Part shown: piece by piece, positions 25,321 to 34,547 of the stretch
Numbering within the stretch: the stretch's first letter is position 1
Layout: every line of letters starts with the position of its first letter
Assembly (NCBI RefSeq): GCF_900090325.1
Contig: NZ_FMHW01000002.1
Location: 186,001-250,000, forward strand
Length of the DNA: 64,000 nucleotides
Source of the DNA: Micromonospora pallida
GTDB lineage: Bacteria; Actinomycetota; Actinomycetes; Mycobacteriales; Micromonosporaceae
Direction of reading: 5' to 3'
Made by a program: the position numbers and the translations under genes
The notes under the pieces: generated by a model
What the model was told of the DNA's origin: nothing
The model's database searches: none
What the model saw: the letters and a program-made list of their open reading frames with translations, nothing else

Positions 25321-26088
25321 GTGGCAACCGCGCTGGTGATCGAGAACGACCCGACCGACGACCCCCGTCGACTGGGGGAGTGGCTGACCGAGGCCGGGCT
25401 GGAGCTGCGGGTCCTGCGCCCGTACGCCGGTGACGAGCTGCCCGCCGACCTCGACGGGTACGCGGCCCTGGTGGTGCTCGGCGGCGAACAGCACCCGTAC
25501 CCGCAGCCGGACGGCACACCCGGCGCGCCCTGGTTCCCCGCCCTGGAGGGGTTGCTGCGCAAGGCGGTGCGCCACCGGGTGCCCACCCTCGGGATCTGTC
25601 TCGGCGGTCAGCTCCTCGCCACCGCGCACGCCGGCGAGGTGATGCGGAGCCCGTCCGGCCCCGAGGTCGGGCCCTGCGTGGTCGGCAAGCGGGACGCCGC
25701 CGAGACCGACCCGCTCTTCCGGTACGTGCCGTTGATCCCCGACGTGCTCCAGTGGCACGTCGACGAGATCACCGAGCTGCCCCGGGGCGCGACGCTGCTC
25801 GCCGCCTCCACCCGCTACCCGCACCAGGCGTTCCGGATGGGCGACCGGGCCTGGGGTTTCCAGTTCCACATCGAGTGCGACACCGCCATGATCGCCGACT
25901 GGGCGACCGACTCGGCGCTGCTGGCCCGGCTCGGCTACGACCCGGAGATGGTGGTCGCCGCCTGCGATGCGGTGATGGTCGACCTCGAGGAGGTCTGGCA
26001 GCCCTTCGCCGCCCGGTTCGCCGCGCTCGCCCTCGGCGAGCTGGACGACGACAAGCCCCGGACCACCCTTCCCCTGCTGGGGCACTGA
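25321..26088 (+). CDS. Class I glutamine amidotransferase-like protein
   Basis: 255 residues from the GTG at 25321. The GATase triad is present: Cys in Gly-Ile-Cys-Leu-Gly-Gly-Gln near residue 95, and His with Glu in Phe-Gln-Phe-His-Ile-Glu-Cys near residue 182. A Val-Val-Leu-Gly-Gly-Glu-Gln oxyanion strand lies near 59. It lacks a fused synthetase. Only six bases separate it from glnE, so the pair is probably one transcript and its role may touch glutamine metabolism, although the acceptor is unknown. Confidence 0.85.
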   Translation: MATALVIENDPTDDPRRLGEWLTEAGLELRVLRPYAGDELPADLDGYAALVVLGGEQHPYPQPDGTPGAPWFPALEGLLRKAVRHRVPTLGICLGGQLLATAHAGEVMRSPSGPEVGPCVVGKRDAAETDPLFRYVPLIPDVLQWHVDEITELPRGATLLAASTRYPHQAFRMGDRAWGFQFHIECDTAMIADWATDSALLARLGYDPEMVVAACDAVMVDLEEVWQPFAARFAALALGELDDDKPRTTLPLLGH

Positions 26089-26094
26089 CCCGGT

Positions 26095-29000
26095 ATGACC
26101 AGATCCACCAGGACCAACCGCCTTGCCCGGTACGGCTTCGGGGTCGGCGACGACCGGGGCGTCCGCGCCGCCGACCTGCTCGGCCCGGACGGGCTCGGGT
26201 TGTGGCGGCCCGAGGCGCAGGAGCCGGTCGACGGGTCGGCCGCCGAGCTGCTGACCGAGCTTTCCCGCGCCGCCGACCCGGACCTGGCCCTGCGCCAGTT
26301 GCACCGGATCGTGGAAGCCGAGCGCCGGGCCGTGGAACCGGCCGGTCGCCGCGCGACCGAGCAGGCCGACGGTCAGGCGTCGGAACCGGCCGGTCGCCGC
26401 GCGTCGGAGCAGGACGAACGGCGTACCGCCGAGGAGTCGACCCTGCTGGCGGCGGTGCGCGACGATCCGGGGCTGTGTCGCCGGCTGGTCGCGGTGCTGG
26501 GCGCGTCCTCGGCGCTCGGTGACCATCTGGTGGCCAACCCGGACCACTGGCGGGTGCTCGCCGCCAGCCCGAACGGGCACGTGCCCACCGCCGACGGGCG
26601 GCTCGGGCCGCTCGGCGAGGGCAAGCCGATCCCGGCGCTGCGCGCGGCGTACCGGTTGGCGCTGCTGGGCATCGCGGTGGCCGACCTGACCGGCAACCGG
26701 ACCCTGGAACAGACCATGGCGGCGCTCTCCGCGCTCGCCGACGCCACCCTGACCGCCGCCTACGACATCGCGGTCGGCGAGCTGCCCGAGGGCACGCCGG
26801 TGCCCCGGTTGGCCGTGGTGGCGATGGGCAAGTGCGGCGGCGGGGAGCTGAACTACGTCTCCGACGTCGACGTGATCTTCGTGGCCGACGACGACGCCGA
26901 CCTGACCGTGGCCACCACCCTCGCCACCCGGCTGATCCACGTCTGCGGGCTGGTCGCCTGGCCGGTCGACGCCGCGCTGCGGCCCGAGGGCAACCGGGGG
27001 CCGCTGGTCCGCACCCTCGCCAGCCACCTGGCCTACTACCGCCGCTGGGCCCGCACCTGGGAGTTCCAGGCGCTGCTCAAGGCCCGCCCGGCCGCCGGCG
27101 ACCTGGCCCTGGCCCAGGAGTGGATCGACCAGCTCGCGCCACTGGTCTGGCGGGCGGCCGAGCGGCCGGAGGCGGTCGAGGACGTCCGCGCCATGCGCCG
27201 CAAGATCATCGAGAACATCCCGCCGAAGGAGCTGGAACGCGAGATCAAACGCGGTCCGGGCGGGCTGCGCGACATCGAGTTCGCCGTGCAGTTGCTGCAG
27301 CTGGTGCACGGCCGGGGCGACGAGTCGCTGCGCCATCCGGGCACCATTCCGGCGCTGCGCGCCCTGGTCGCTGGCGGCTACGTGGGCCGCGCCGACGGCG
27401 AGGGACTGCTGCGCGGCTACCGGTTCCTGCGCGGCGTCGAACACCGCCTCCAGCTCCAGGGCCTGCGCCGCACCCACACCGTGCCGGCCGAACCGGCCGG
27501 GCTGCGCTGGCTCGCCGCCGCGCTCGGCTACACCGCCGAACCGGGCCGCAGCGCCGTCGAGGCGTTCCGGGCCGACTGGGTCACCCACGCCACCGAGGTA
27601 CGCCGACTGCACGCGAAGCTGCTCTACCGGCCGCTGCTGGAGTCGGTCGCCCGGGTCCCCGCCGACGGGCTGCGGCTGACCCCGGAGGCGGCCCGAAACC
27701 GGCTGGAGATCCTCGGCTTCGCCGACCCGGCCGGGGCGTTGCGACACCTTGAGGCCCTCACCGGCGGGGTGAGCCGCACCGCCGCCATCCAGCGCACCCT
27801 GCTGCCGGTGCTGCTCAGCGAGTTCGCCGACGCCCCGGAACCGGACCGGGGACTGCTCAACTACCGGCAGGTCTCCGACAAACTCGGCAGCACCCCCTGG
27901 TACCTGCGGGTCCTACGGGACGAGGGGCCGGTGGCCCGGCGGCTGGCCCGGGTGCTGTCGCTGTCCCGGTACGCCACCGACCTGCTCGCCCGGGAGCCGG
28001 AGGCGCTGCGCCTACTGGCCGAGGAGAGCGAGCTGACCCCGCGCCCCCGCGAGGTGCTCTGCGACGGGTTCACCGCCGCAGCGGCCCGACACACCGACCC
28101 GGTCCAGGCCACCCGCGCGGTGCGTGCGCTGCGCCGCCGCGAGCTGGTCCGACTCGCCTGCGCCGACGTGCTCAGCCGGGCCGGCTCGCTCGCCCCACGG
28201 GCCGCCCGGGACACCCCGCTCGACGTCAGCGGCGTCGGCGCCGCCCTGGCCGCGGTCACCGACGCCACCCTCGCCGCCGCGCTGCGCATCGCCCGTGCCG
28301 CCCGGCCCGGTCCGCCCGGACTCCGGTTCGCGGTGATCGGCATGGGGCGCCTCGGCGGCTACGAGTCGAACTACCTCTCCGACGCCGACGTGCTCTTCGT
28401 CTACGACGCCCCGCCCGGAGTGGCGGAGAGCACCGCCAGCGCCGCCGCCCACGGCATCGCCGAGGAACTGCGCCGGCTGCTCGGCATGCCGGCCCCCGAC
28501 CCGGCCCTCGGCGTGGACGCCGACCTGCGCCCGGAGGGCCGGCAGGGCCCGCTGGTGCGCAGCCTCGCCGCCTACGCCCAGTACTACGCCCGCTGGTCGA
28601 AGGTATGGGAGGCGCAGGCGCTGCTGCGTGCCCGCTTCGTCTGCGGCGACGCCGATCTCGGCGCGGAGTTCGAGGCGATGATCGAGCCGGTGCGCTACCC
28701 GGTCGACGGGCTCAGCCGGGAGCAGATCGTCGAGATCCGCCGGATCAAGGCGCGGGTGGAGACCGAACGCCTGCCCCGCAACGCCGATCCGGCCACCCAC
28801 ACCAAACTCGGCCGGGGTGGGCTCGCCGACGTCGAGTGGGCGGTGCAGCTCCTCCAACTCCGGTACGCCGGTCGGCATCCGGAACTGCGCGGTACGCGTA
28901 CCCTCGGGGCGCTGGCCGCCGCCCGCGACGCCGGACTGGTCGACCCGGCCGACGCGGCGGCGATGGCCGCCGGCTGGACGACGGCCGCGCAGGTCCGCAA

Positions 29001-29172
29001 CGCGCTGATGCTGGTCCGGGGCCGCTCCGGCGACCAACTGCCCCGGCACGGGGTGGAACTTGCCGGGGTGGTCCAGCTCCTCGGCGCGGACGACCCGGGC
29101 GAGTTCCTCGACGAGTACCTGCGCACCGCCCGGCGCTGCCGCACCGCGATGGAACACGTCCTCGATGCCTGA
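26095..29172 (+). CDS. glnE: Bifunctional glutamine-synthetase adenylyltransferase / adenylyl-removing enzyme
   Basis: 1025 residues, slightly longer than usual. Two nucleotidyltransferase domains each carry their signature: Gly-Gly-Glu-Leu-Asn-Tyr-Val-Ser-Asp-Val-Asp-Val near residue 247 and Gly-Gly-Tyr-Glu-Ser-Asn-Tyr-Leu-Ser-Asp-Ala-Asp-Val near residue 760. The first should remove and the second add AMP on the regulatory Tyr of GlnA. Helical linkers follow each. The N-terminal part has an Arg/Glu-rich insert with a 48-bp tandem repeat at 26335-26403. Its target here is GlnA (Tyr402) and not GlnA2. Confidence 0.95.
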   Translation: MTRSTRTNRLARYGFGVGDDRGVRAADLLGPDGLGLWRPEAQEPVDGSAAELLTELSRAADPDLALRQLHRIVEAERRAVEPAGRRATEQADGQASEPAGRRASEQDERRTAEESTLLAAVRDDPGLCRRLVAVLGASSALGDHLVANPDHWRVLAASPNGHVPTADGRLGPLGEGKPIPALRAAYRLALLGIAVADLTGNRTLEQTMAALSALADATLTAAYDIAVGELPEGTPVPRLAVVAMGKCGGGELNYVSDVDVIFVADDDADLTVATTLATRLIHVCGLVAWPVDAALRPEGNRGPLVRTLASHLAYYRRWARTWEFQALLKARPAAGDLALAQEWIDQLAPLVWRAAERPEAVEDVRAMRRKIIENIPPKELEREIKRGPGGLRDIEFAVQLLQLVHGRGDESLRHPGTIPALRALVAGGYVGRADGEGLLRGYRFLRGVEHRLQLQGLRRTHTVPAEPAGLRWLAAALGYTAEPGRSAVEAFRADWVTHATEVRRLHAKLLYRPLLESVARVPADGLRLTPEAARNRLEILGFADPAGALRHLEALTGGVSRTAAIQRTLLPVLLSEFADAPEPDRGLLNYRQVSDKLGSTPWYLRVLRDEGPVARRLARVLSLSRYATDLLAREPEALRLLAEESELTPRPREVLCDGFTAAAARHTDPVQATRAVRALRRRELVRLACADVLSRAGSLAPRAARDTPLDVSGVGAALAAVTDATLAAALRIARAARPGPPGLRFAVIGMGRLGGYESNYLSDADVLFVYDAPPGVAESTASAAAHGIAEELRRLLGMPAPDPALGVDADLRPEGRQGPLVRSLAAYAQYYARWSKVWEAQALLRARFVCGDADLGAEFEAMIEPVRYPVDGLSREQIVEIRRIKARVETERLPRNADPATHTKLGRGGLADVEWAVQLLQLRYAGRHPELRGTRTLGALAAARDAGLVDPADAAAMAAGWTTAAQVRNALMLVRGRSGDQLPRHGVELAGVVQLLGADDPGEFLDEYLRTARRCRTAMEHVLDA

Positions 29173-30931
29173 CCCGGTGCCGCCCCCGGCCGTCGCCCGA
29201 CCCGCCCGCTCCGCCGGTTCCGTCGCCCGGTCGGCTGACTCGGCCGGTACCGGAGCGCGGTCGGCTGACTCCGCTGCCCGGTCGGCCGACTCCGCCGGTG
29301 CCGGCGCGGGGTCGGCTGCCGCGGCCCGGCCGGAGCGGCGTTGGTCGGTCCCGGCGCTGGTCACCGGGACCGCCCTGCTGCTGGCGGTGGCGTTCCTGCT
29401 TGCCCCCCCGATGGGCACCGACCTGGCCGCCCAGGTTGCCCGCGCCGACTTCGTCGACCGGCACGGCACCGCCCCGGTCGATCTCGGCTGGTACGGCGGC
29501 GTCCACCAGTTCGGCTACAGCCTGCTCACCGCCGGCCTGGGCGCCCTGTTCGGGGTACGGATGGTCGGCGCGGTCGCCGCGGTGGTCTCCGCCGCCGCGC
29601 TGGGCTGGCTGTTCGTCCGGCACCGCGCCCGGCGTCCGTTGCTGGCCGGGGTGCTCGGCGCGATCGTGCTGGTCGGCAATCTGGCCAGCGGCCGGATCAC
29701 CTTCGCGGTCGGGTTGGCCCTCGGGCTGCTCGCCCTGGTGGCGGTCTCCGCCGACCGGCCGTCCCGTCCGCTGCGGCTCGCCCTGGCGGCGTTGCTCGCC
29801 GCCCTCGCCACCTGGGCCAGCCCGGTCGCCGGGCTGTTCACCGGGCTGGCCGGCGCGGCGCTGCTCCTGGCCGGCCTGCGGCGCGGCTCCGGTCCGGGCC
29901 GCCCACTGCCTGGCGGCTGGCGGGCCGACCGGCCGCTCGGCGAGGCGCTGACGCTCTGCACAGCGCCGGCCGTCGCGCTCGCCCCGATGGCGGTGCTGTT
30001 CGGCAACGGCGGCACCCAGCCGTACACCGCAGAGTCGATGCGGATCAACGTGGCGCTGACCGTGCTGGTGTTCGCGATGCTGCCCCGGCGGCGTCGGGTG
30101 CTGCGCACCGGGGCCGCGCTGACCGTGCTGCTGCTGGTCGGCGCGTACTACCTGCCGACCCCGATCGGGTCGAACGCGCTGCGGCTGCCGATGCTGTTCG
30201 CGCTGCCGGTGCTGGCCGGCTACGCGGCGCTGCCCACCGGATGGCTGGCCGCGCTGCTCGCCGCCACGGTCTGGTGGCAGAACCCGGTGATGACCTCCGA
30301 CCTGGGGCGGGCCGGCTCGCCCGAGTCGTCCGCCGCCTTCTACCGGCCGCTCGCCGACGAGTTGGCCCGTCGCGCCCCGGTCGGCCGGGTCGAGGTGGTG
30401 CCGCTGCGCGACCACTGGGAGTCGGCGTACCTGCCGTCGACCGTGCCGCTGGCCCGGGGCTGGGAGCGGCAGGTCGACACCGACCGCAACGCGCTCTTCT
30501 ACCGCACCGGCCTGGACGCCGACACGTACGCCGACTGGCTGCGCGACAACGCCGTGCAGTACGTCGCGCTTGCTCCGGACAGCGTGCCCGACCGGTGGGC
30601 CCGGGAGGAGGCCGCCCTGGTCGACGGCGGGCTGCCGTACCTGCGGCAGGTCTGGGCCGACGACACCTGGCGGCTCTACGCGGTCACCGACCCGACGCCG
30701 CTGGTGGCCGTCCCCGGCCGGCTGGTCGCCGCCGACCCGGGTGGGGTGCGGTTCACCGCCCCGACGGCCGCCGGTGACCTGGTGGTCCGCGTCCGGTGGT
30801 CCCGGTGGCTCAGCCTGGAGGGGCCGGGCGGCTGCCTCACCCGGGGGCCGGACGACTGGGTCACGGTTCGCGTCGAGGCGGCGGGGGAGTACCGGCTGAC
30901 CAGCGCGCTGCGCCCCCGGGGAGGATGCTGA
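29165..30931 (+). CDS. Large polytopic membrane protein, possibly glycosyltransferase-related
   Basis: 588 residues from the ATG at 29165, overlapping the glnE stop by eight bases. An Ala/Arg/Ser-rich tail of about 58 residues built from a repeated Arg-Ser-Ala-Asp-Ser-Ala unit precedes about 11 membrane helices and a C-terminal soluble domain from about residue 390. A first external loop after helix 1 contains Asp-Phe-Val-Asp-Arg-His-Gly-Thr-Ala-Pro-Val-Asp-Leu-Gly-Trp-Tyr-Gly. The topology resembles GT-C transferases. I do not recognise a named family. The following mannosyltransferase-like gene supports a cell-envelope glycan role. Confidence 0.7.
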   Translation: MPDPVPPPAVARPARSAGSVARSADSAGTGARSADSAARSADSAGAGAGSAAAARPERRWSVPALVTGTALLLAVAFLLAPPMGTDLAAQVARADFVDRHGTAPVDLGWYGGVHQFGYSLLTAGLGALFGVRMVGAVAAVVSAAALGWLFVRHRARRPLLAGVLGAIVLVGNLASGRITFAVGLALGLLALVAVSADRPSRPLRLALAALLAALATWASPVAGLFTGLAGAALLLAGLRRGSGPGRPLPGGWRADRPLGEALTLCTAPAVALAPMAVLFGNGGTQPYTAESMRINVALTVLVFAMLPRRRRVLRTGAALTVLLLVGAYYLPTPIGSNALRLPMLFALPVLAGYAALPTGWLAALLAATVWWQNPVMTSDLGRAGSPESSAAFYRPLADELARRAPVGRVEVVPLRDHWESAYLPSTVPLARGWERQVDTDRNALFYRTGLDADTYADWLRDNAVQYVALAPDSVPDRWAREEAALVDGGLPYLRQVWADDTWRLYAVTDPTPLVAVPGRLVAADPGGVRFTAPTAAGDLVVRVRWSRWLSLEGPGGCLTRGPDDWVTVRVEAAGEYRLTSALRPRGGC

Positions 30932-30932
30932 G

Positions 30933-32570
30933 TTGACGCGGAGGACCGAGGACGGCGACGACCCGTCCGCCCGCTGGGGCAACGGCGATGGTCGCGGGGC
31001 CGACCCGGCCGCCGGCCGCGGTAGCGGTGACCCCGCCGGTCGCGGGGCCACCCTTCGCCGGGTCGACCCGGCCGACGTGGGGCGGCTGCGGCTGGTGCGC
31101 TGGGGCGGGCTGGCCGGTGCGGTGCTGCTCGCCGTCGCGTCCTGGCTCGGCGGGGTCTTTCCGGAGTTCACCGGTGGGGTCACCCCGCTCTCCATCTGGC
31201 GGGGCGAGCACGGCCCGCTGCTGCTCGCCGCCTGGCTGCTCGGCGCCGCCGCGCTGGTCCCCGCGTGGTGGACCGCCCGGCACCGCGTCAGGTCGACCCG
31301 CTGGGCGTACCTGACGGTGGGGCTGTGGACGCTGCCGCTGCTGGTCGCCGTGCCGAGCGGCAGTCGGGACGTCTACTCGTACGCCTGCCAGGGCTGGGTG
31401 TACGCCGCCGGCGGCGACCCGTACGCCGGCGGGGTGGCCGCCGCCGGCTGCCCCTGGCTGGACACGATCTCCCCGATCTGGCGGGACACGCCCGCCCCGT
31501 ACGGCCCGGTCTTCGTGCTGCTCGCCGGGGCCGCCGCCGCGCTCGGTGGCTCGCTGCTCGGCACGGTCGCGCTGCTGCGGGTGGCCGCCGTGCTCGGGGT
31601 GCTGCTCGCCGCCGCCTGCCTGCCCGGGCTGGCCCGCGCCGCCGGGGTGCCCGCCCAGCGGGCCGTCTGGTTGGTGCTGGCCTGCCCCCTGGTCGGCGTG
31701 CACATGGTCGCCGGGGCACACAACGACGCGGTGATGGTCGGCCTGCTCCTCGCCGGGCTGCTGGTGGTGGTCCGGCACCCCGGTCAGCGGCCCCGGCTGC
31801 TGCTCGGCGGGCTGCTCCTCGGGCTGGCCGTGGCGGTCAAGGTCACCGCGCTGGTGGTGCTGCCGTTCGCGGCCCTGGCCGCGGTGGCCGGGATCTTCAC
31901 CTTCCGGGCGCTGCTCCGTGACGGGGTCTGGGTGCTCGCCGGGGCGCTGGCCGCCCTGCTCGCCAGCTCGGCGGCCTCCGGACTCGGGTTCGGCTGGGTC
32001 GGCGGGCTGGCCCACAGCGGCGACACCCAGCAGTGGACCTCCCCACCGACCGCCGTGGGCTTCACCGTCGACTACGCCGCGCGGCTGTTCGGCCGGGACG
32101 CGAACGCCGTCCCGGTGACCCGGGCGGTGGCGGTGGTGCTGCTCGCGGTGCTGCTGGTGGTGCTCTGGTTCCGCGCCTGGCACGGGCTGCGCCGGCTCAG
32201 CGGCGTCCGGCAGCGGGTGGCCCGGCTGGCCGCCGCCCGGCCCCGCGTGGCGCTGACCGGGGCCGGGCTGGCGCTGGCCGCCACGGTCGCGCTCGCCCCG
32301 GTCTTCCACCCCTGGTACGCCGTCTGGCCGCTGGCGGTGCTGGCGGTCGTCGCCACCCGGACGACCTGGTTCCTGCTGCCCTGCGCGGTGGCGTCCTTCC
32401 TCACCCTGCCCGACGGCACCAACCTGGCCCGGTTCACCAAGGCCCCAGGCGCCCTGCTGATGACCGCCCTGGTGCTCTGGCTGGTCGTGCGCGCCATCCG
32501 CTCTGGTGGTAGCAGGGGACCCCTGTTACCGCATTTTGATGAGCAGGGGTCCCCTGCTACCACCCAGTAA
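30933..32570 (+). CDS. Polyprenol-phosphate-mannose-dependent alpha-1,6-mannosyltransferase-like (MptB-like) protein
   Basis: 545 residues from the TTG at 30933, chosen because GGGGAGG lies just upstream. GT-C topology with about 12 helices. The first large external loop has Pro-Ser-Gly-Ser-Arg-Asp-Val-Tyr-Ser-Tyr-Ala-Cys-Gln-Gly, with the acidic residue expected for lipid-phosphate sugar donors. Ala-His-Asn-Asp-Ala and Phe-His-Pro-Trp-Tyr segments match the MptA/MptB group, which extends mannan of lipomannan. The last 20 residues are encoded by a dispersed palindrome at 32508-32561. It starts one base after the preceding stop, in one operon. Confidence 0.72.
   Translation: MTRRTEDGDDPSARWGNGDGRGADPAAGRGSGDPAGRGATLRRVDPADVGRLRLVRWGGLAGAVLLAVASWLGGVFPEFTGGVTPLSIWRGEHGPLLLAAWLLGAAALVPAWWTARHRVRSTRWAYLTVGLWTLPLLVAVPSGSRDVYSYACQGWVYAAGGDPYAGGVAAAGCPWLDTISPIWRDTPAPYGPVFVLLAGAAAALGGSLLGTVALLRVAAVLGVLLAAACLPGLARAAGVPAQRAVWLVLACPLVGVHMVAGAHNDAVMVGLLLAGLLVVVRHPGQRPRLLLGGLLLGLAVAVKVTALVVLPFAALAAVAGIFTFRALLRDGVWVLAGALAALLASSAASGLGFGWVGGLAHSGDTQQWTSPPTAVGFTVDYAARLFGRDANAVPVTRAVAVVLLAVLLVVLWFRAWHGLRRLSGVRQRVARLAAARPRVALTGAGLALAATVALAPVFHPWYAVWPLAVLAVVATRTTWFLLPCAVASFLTLPDGTNLARFTKAPGALLMTALVLWLVVRAIRSGGSRGPLLPHFDEQGSPATTQ
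32508..32561. repeat. CAGGGGWCCCCTG palindrome, copy 1, inside the MptB-like C-terminus
   Basis: Perfect 18-base arms (GGTAGCAGGGGACCCCTG and its complement) around an 18-base loop. Each arm is itself a 13-base palindrome. It encodes Gly-Ser-Arg-Gly-Pro-Leu-Leu-Pro-His-Phe-Asp-Glu-Gln-Gly in the host gene. Other copies lie at 56946 and 63322. Confidence 0.9.
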
Positions 32571-32708
32571 GGTCAGCGTCGAACCGCGACACGACACGAC
32601 ACGACACGCCGAAAGATGAACGACTTTCGTTCTGGCGGGCCGTGGCACCATACCTCTGTCGTCCGTCGCATCGACGCGGTTCGTCAAGGGGTTGGGTGGA
32701 GTCGCCAC

Positions 32709-34463
32709 ATGGTTTCAGGTCGATCGACTGCCCGGCCGTGGTTGCCGTACACCGCGGCCATTGTGGCCGGATTCGCGGTCATCACGGCGGCCTATCTGAT
32801 CGCCCGGCCGGCGGCGGACATCGATTGCACGCCGCTGGAGGTCAGCTCGTCGATCGAGAAGGACGTGCTGCTCGGCGAGCTGGCGGAACGCTACAACAAG
32901 AGCGATCGGCGGGTCGGTGACGGGTGCGCCGTCGTGGCGGTGCACGGCCTCGCCTCCGGCGCGGCGACGGACGCGCTGGCCGGCGAATGGGCAGTCAAGC
33001 AGCCCGGCCTGCCACGGCCACAGGTGTGGTTGCCGACGTCAAGCCTGTGGACCGGACAGTTGACGTTGCTGGACGAGGCCGCCGGGCGCCCGGCGCAGAC
33101 CCCCGGCCAGTACCCGTCGATCGCGAACAGCCCGCTGGTCATCGCCATGCCGCAGCCGAAGGGTGAGCTGATCCAACAGCAGGGTCCGCTCGGCTGGGGC
33201 GAAATCCTGGGCTCGTCGGGGCGCGCGGGCTGGGCCGCCTTCGGTCGGCCCGAGTGGGGGCGATTCACGTTCGGCAAGGTCAACCCGCACCAGTCCACCT
33301 CTGGGCTGGCGGCCACGATCGCGTCGTACTACGCGGCCATCAACCGGGCCAGTGACCTCACCGAGAGTGACCTCGCGAATCCGGCGGTGACCCAGTTCGT
33401 CCGCCGCATCGAGGCCAACGTGTCCCACTACAGCGACGACATCGTGGAACTGTTGAAGAACCGCGCCGAGGCGGACCTCGCCGGCACGGCGGCCCCGACG
33501 GACATGAGCGCGGTGGTGACGCAGGAGGAGTTGGTCTACCAGTACAACGAGGGGGAACTGAGCCCGACCCGGGGCGAGAAGCCGAAGGTTCCGCTGGTCG
33601 CGATATATCCGAAGGAGGGCACGTTCAACCTTGACCACCCGTACGTGGTGCTCCCCTCGGCCAGCCCGGAGCAACGTGACGCCGCTGCCGACTTCCTGGC
33701 GTTCCTCCGGGAGACGCCGCAGCAGCAGAGCCTCAGCCGGCACGGGTTCCGCGACCACGAGCGGACCGCGTCCGGCCCGGTGATCGCCTCCGTCGGCGGG
33801 CGCGGGGCCCAGGATCTCACCTACTTCGACCAGCCGGATCCCACCGTGGTCAAGGCGATCCTCAGCGGTTGGGGCACGCTGCGCAAGAAGGCGAACATCC
33901 TCGTGGCCGTCGACACGTCCGGTTCGATGAACGCAAGGATCGGTGACCGGACCAGGTTCCAGGTGGCGACCCGGGCCGCCGCCAAGGGCTTCAGCCTCCT
34001 GAACTCCGAGGACCAGGTCGCGCTCTGGTCGTTCTCGTCCGAGACGGAGCAGCGGCCGAAGTCGCCGTACAGCGAGGAGGTCCGACTGTCGGCGTTCGAC
34101 CAGAAGGCGCTCACCAATGAGCTCGACAACCTCCACGTCGAGGGCGGCACCGCGCTGTACGCCACCGTACGGGCGGCACACCGGCACATGCTCAAGAACT
34201 ACGACCAGTCCCGGATCAACGCGGTGGTCGTACTGACGGACGGCAAGAACGAGTACAACAAGGACAACGATCTCGCCCGGCTGCTTCAGGATGTCGCGTT
34301 GGACCCGGAACGACCGATCAAGATCTTCTGCATCGCCTTCGATGAGCAGTCCGACTTCGAAAGGCTGGACCGGATCGCCAAGGCGTCCGCGGGCAAGGCG
34401 TTCGACGCCCGCGACCCGGCGAAGATCGACGACGCGTTCGTCAAGCTGGTCAGTAGCTTCTAG
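32709..34463 (+). CDS. Membrane-anchored substrate-binding protein fused to a VWA domain
   Basis: 584 residues from the ATG at 32709. One N-terminal membrane helix (about 11-33), then an extracellular solute-binding-like domain to about residue 370 (Ile-Glu-Lys-Asp-Val-Leu-Leu start, Asn-Pro-His-Gln-Ser-Thr-Ser-Gly pocket loop). The C-terminal VWA domain has an intact MIDAS: Asp402-x-Ser404-x-Ser406, Thr in Gly-Gly-Thr-Ala-Leu and Asp in Leu-Thr-Asp-Gly-Lys. It should sit outside the cell and bind a partner through a metal ion. A similar fusion is common in actinomycetes, role unknown. It is convergent with glnA. Confidence 0.8.
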   Translation: MVSGRSTARPWLPYTAAIVAGFAVITAAYLIARPAADIDCTPLEVSSSIEKDVLLGELAERYNKSDRRVGDGCAVVAVHGLASGAATDALAGEWAVKQPGLPRPQVWLPTSSLWTGQLTLLDEAAGRPAQTPGQYPSIANSPLVIAMPQPKGELIQQQGPLGWGEILGSSGRAGWAAFGRPEWGRFTFGKVNPHQSTSGLAATIASYYAAINRASDLTESDLANPAVTQFVRRIEANVSHYSDDIVELLKNRAEADLAGTAAPTDMSAVVTQEELVYQYNEGELSPTRGEKPKVPLVAIYPKEGTFNLDHPYVVLPSASPEQRDAAADFLAFLRETPQQQSLSRHGFRDHERTASGPVIASVGGRGAQDLTYFDQPDPTVVKAILSGWGTLRKKANILVAVDTSGSMNARIGDRTRFQVATRAAAKGFSLLNSEDQVALWSFSSETEQRPKSPYSEEVRLSAFDQKALTNELDNLHVEGGTALYATVRAAHRHMLKNYDQSRINAVVVLTDGKNEYNKDNDLARLLQDVALDPERPIKIFCIAFDEQSDFERLDRIAKASAGKAFDARDPAKIDDAFVKLVSSF

Positions 34464-34481
34464 CGCCGCGTGACCGCACGC

Positions 34482-34514
34482 GGAAACCCCCGGGGATCTT
34501 CCCCGGGGGTTTCC
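34482..34514. terminator. Bidirectional terminator between the VWA gene and glnA
   Basis: GGAAACCCCCGGGG pairs perfectly with CCCCGGGGGTTTCC across a five-base loop, with A and T runs inside the stem. It sits midway between converging stop codons at 34463 and 34548. Confidence 0.85.
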
Positions 34515-34547
34515 GTGGTCAGCGTTCGCTGGTACTACGGCTCGCCG

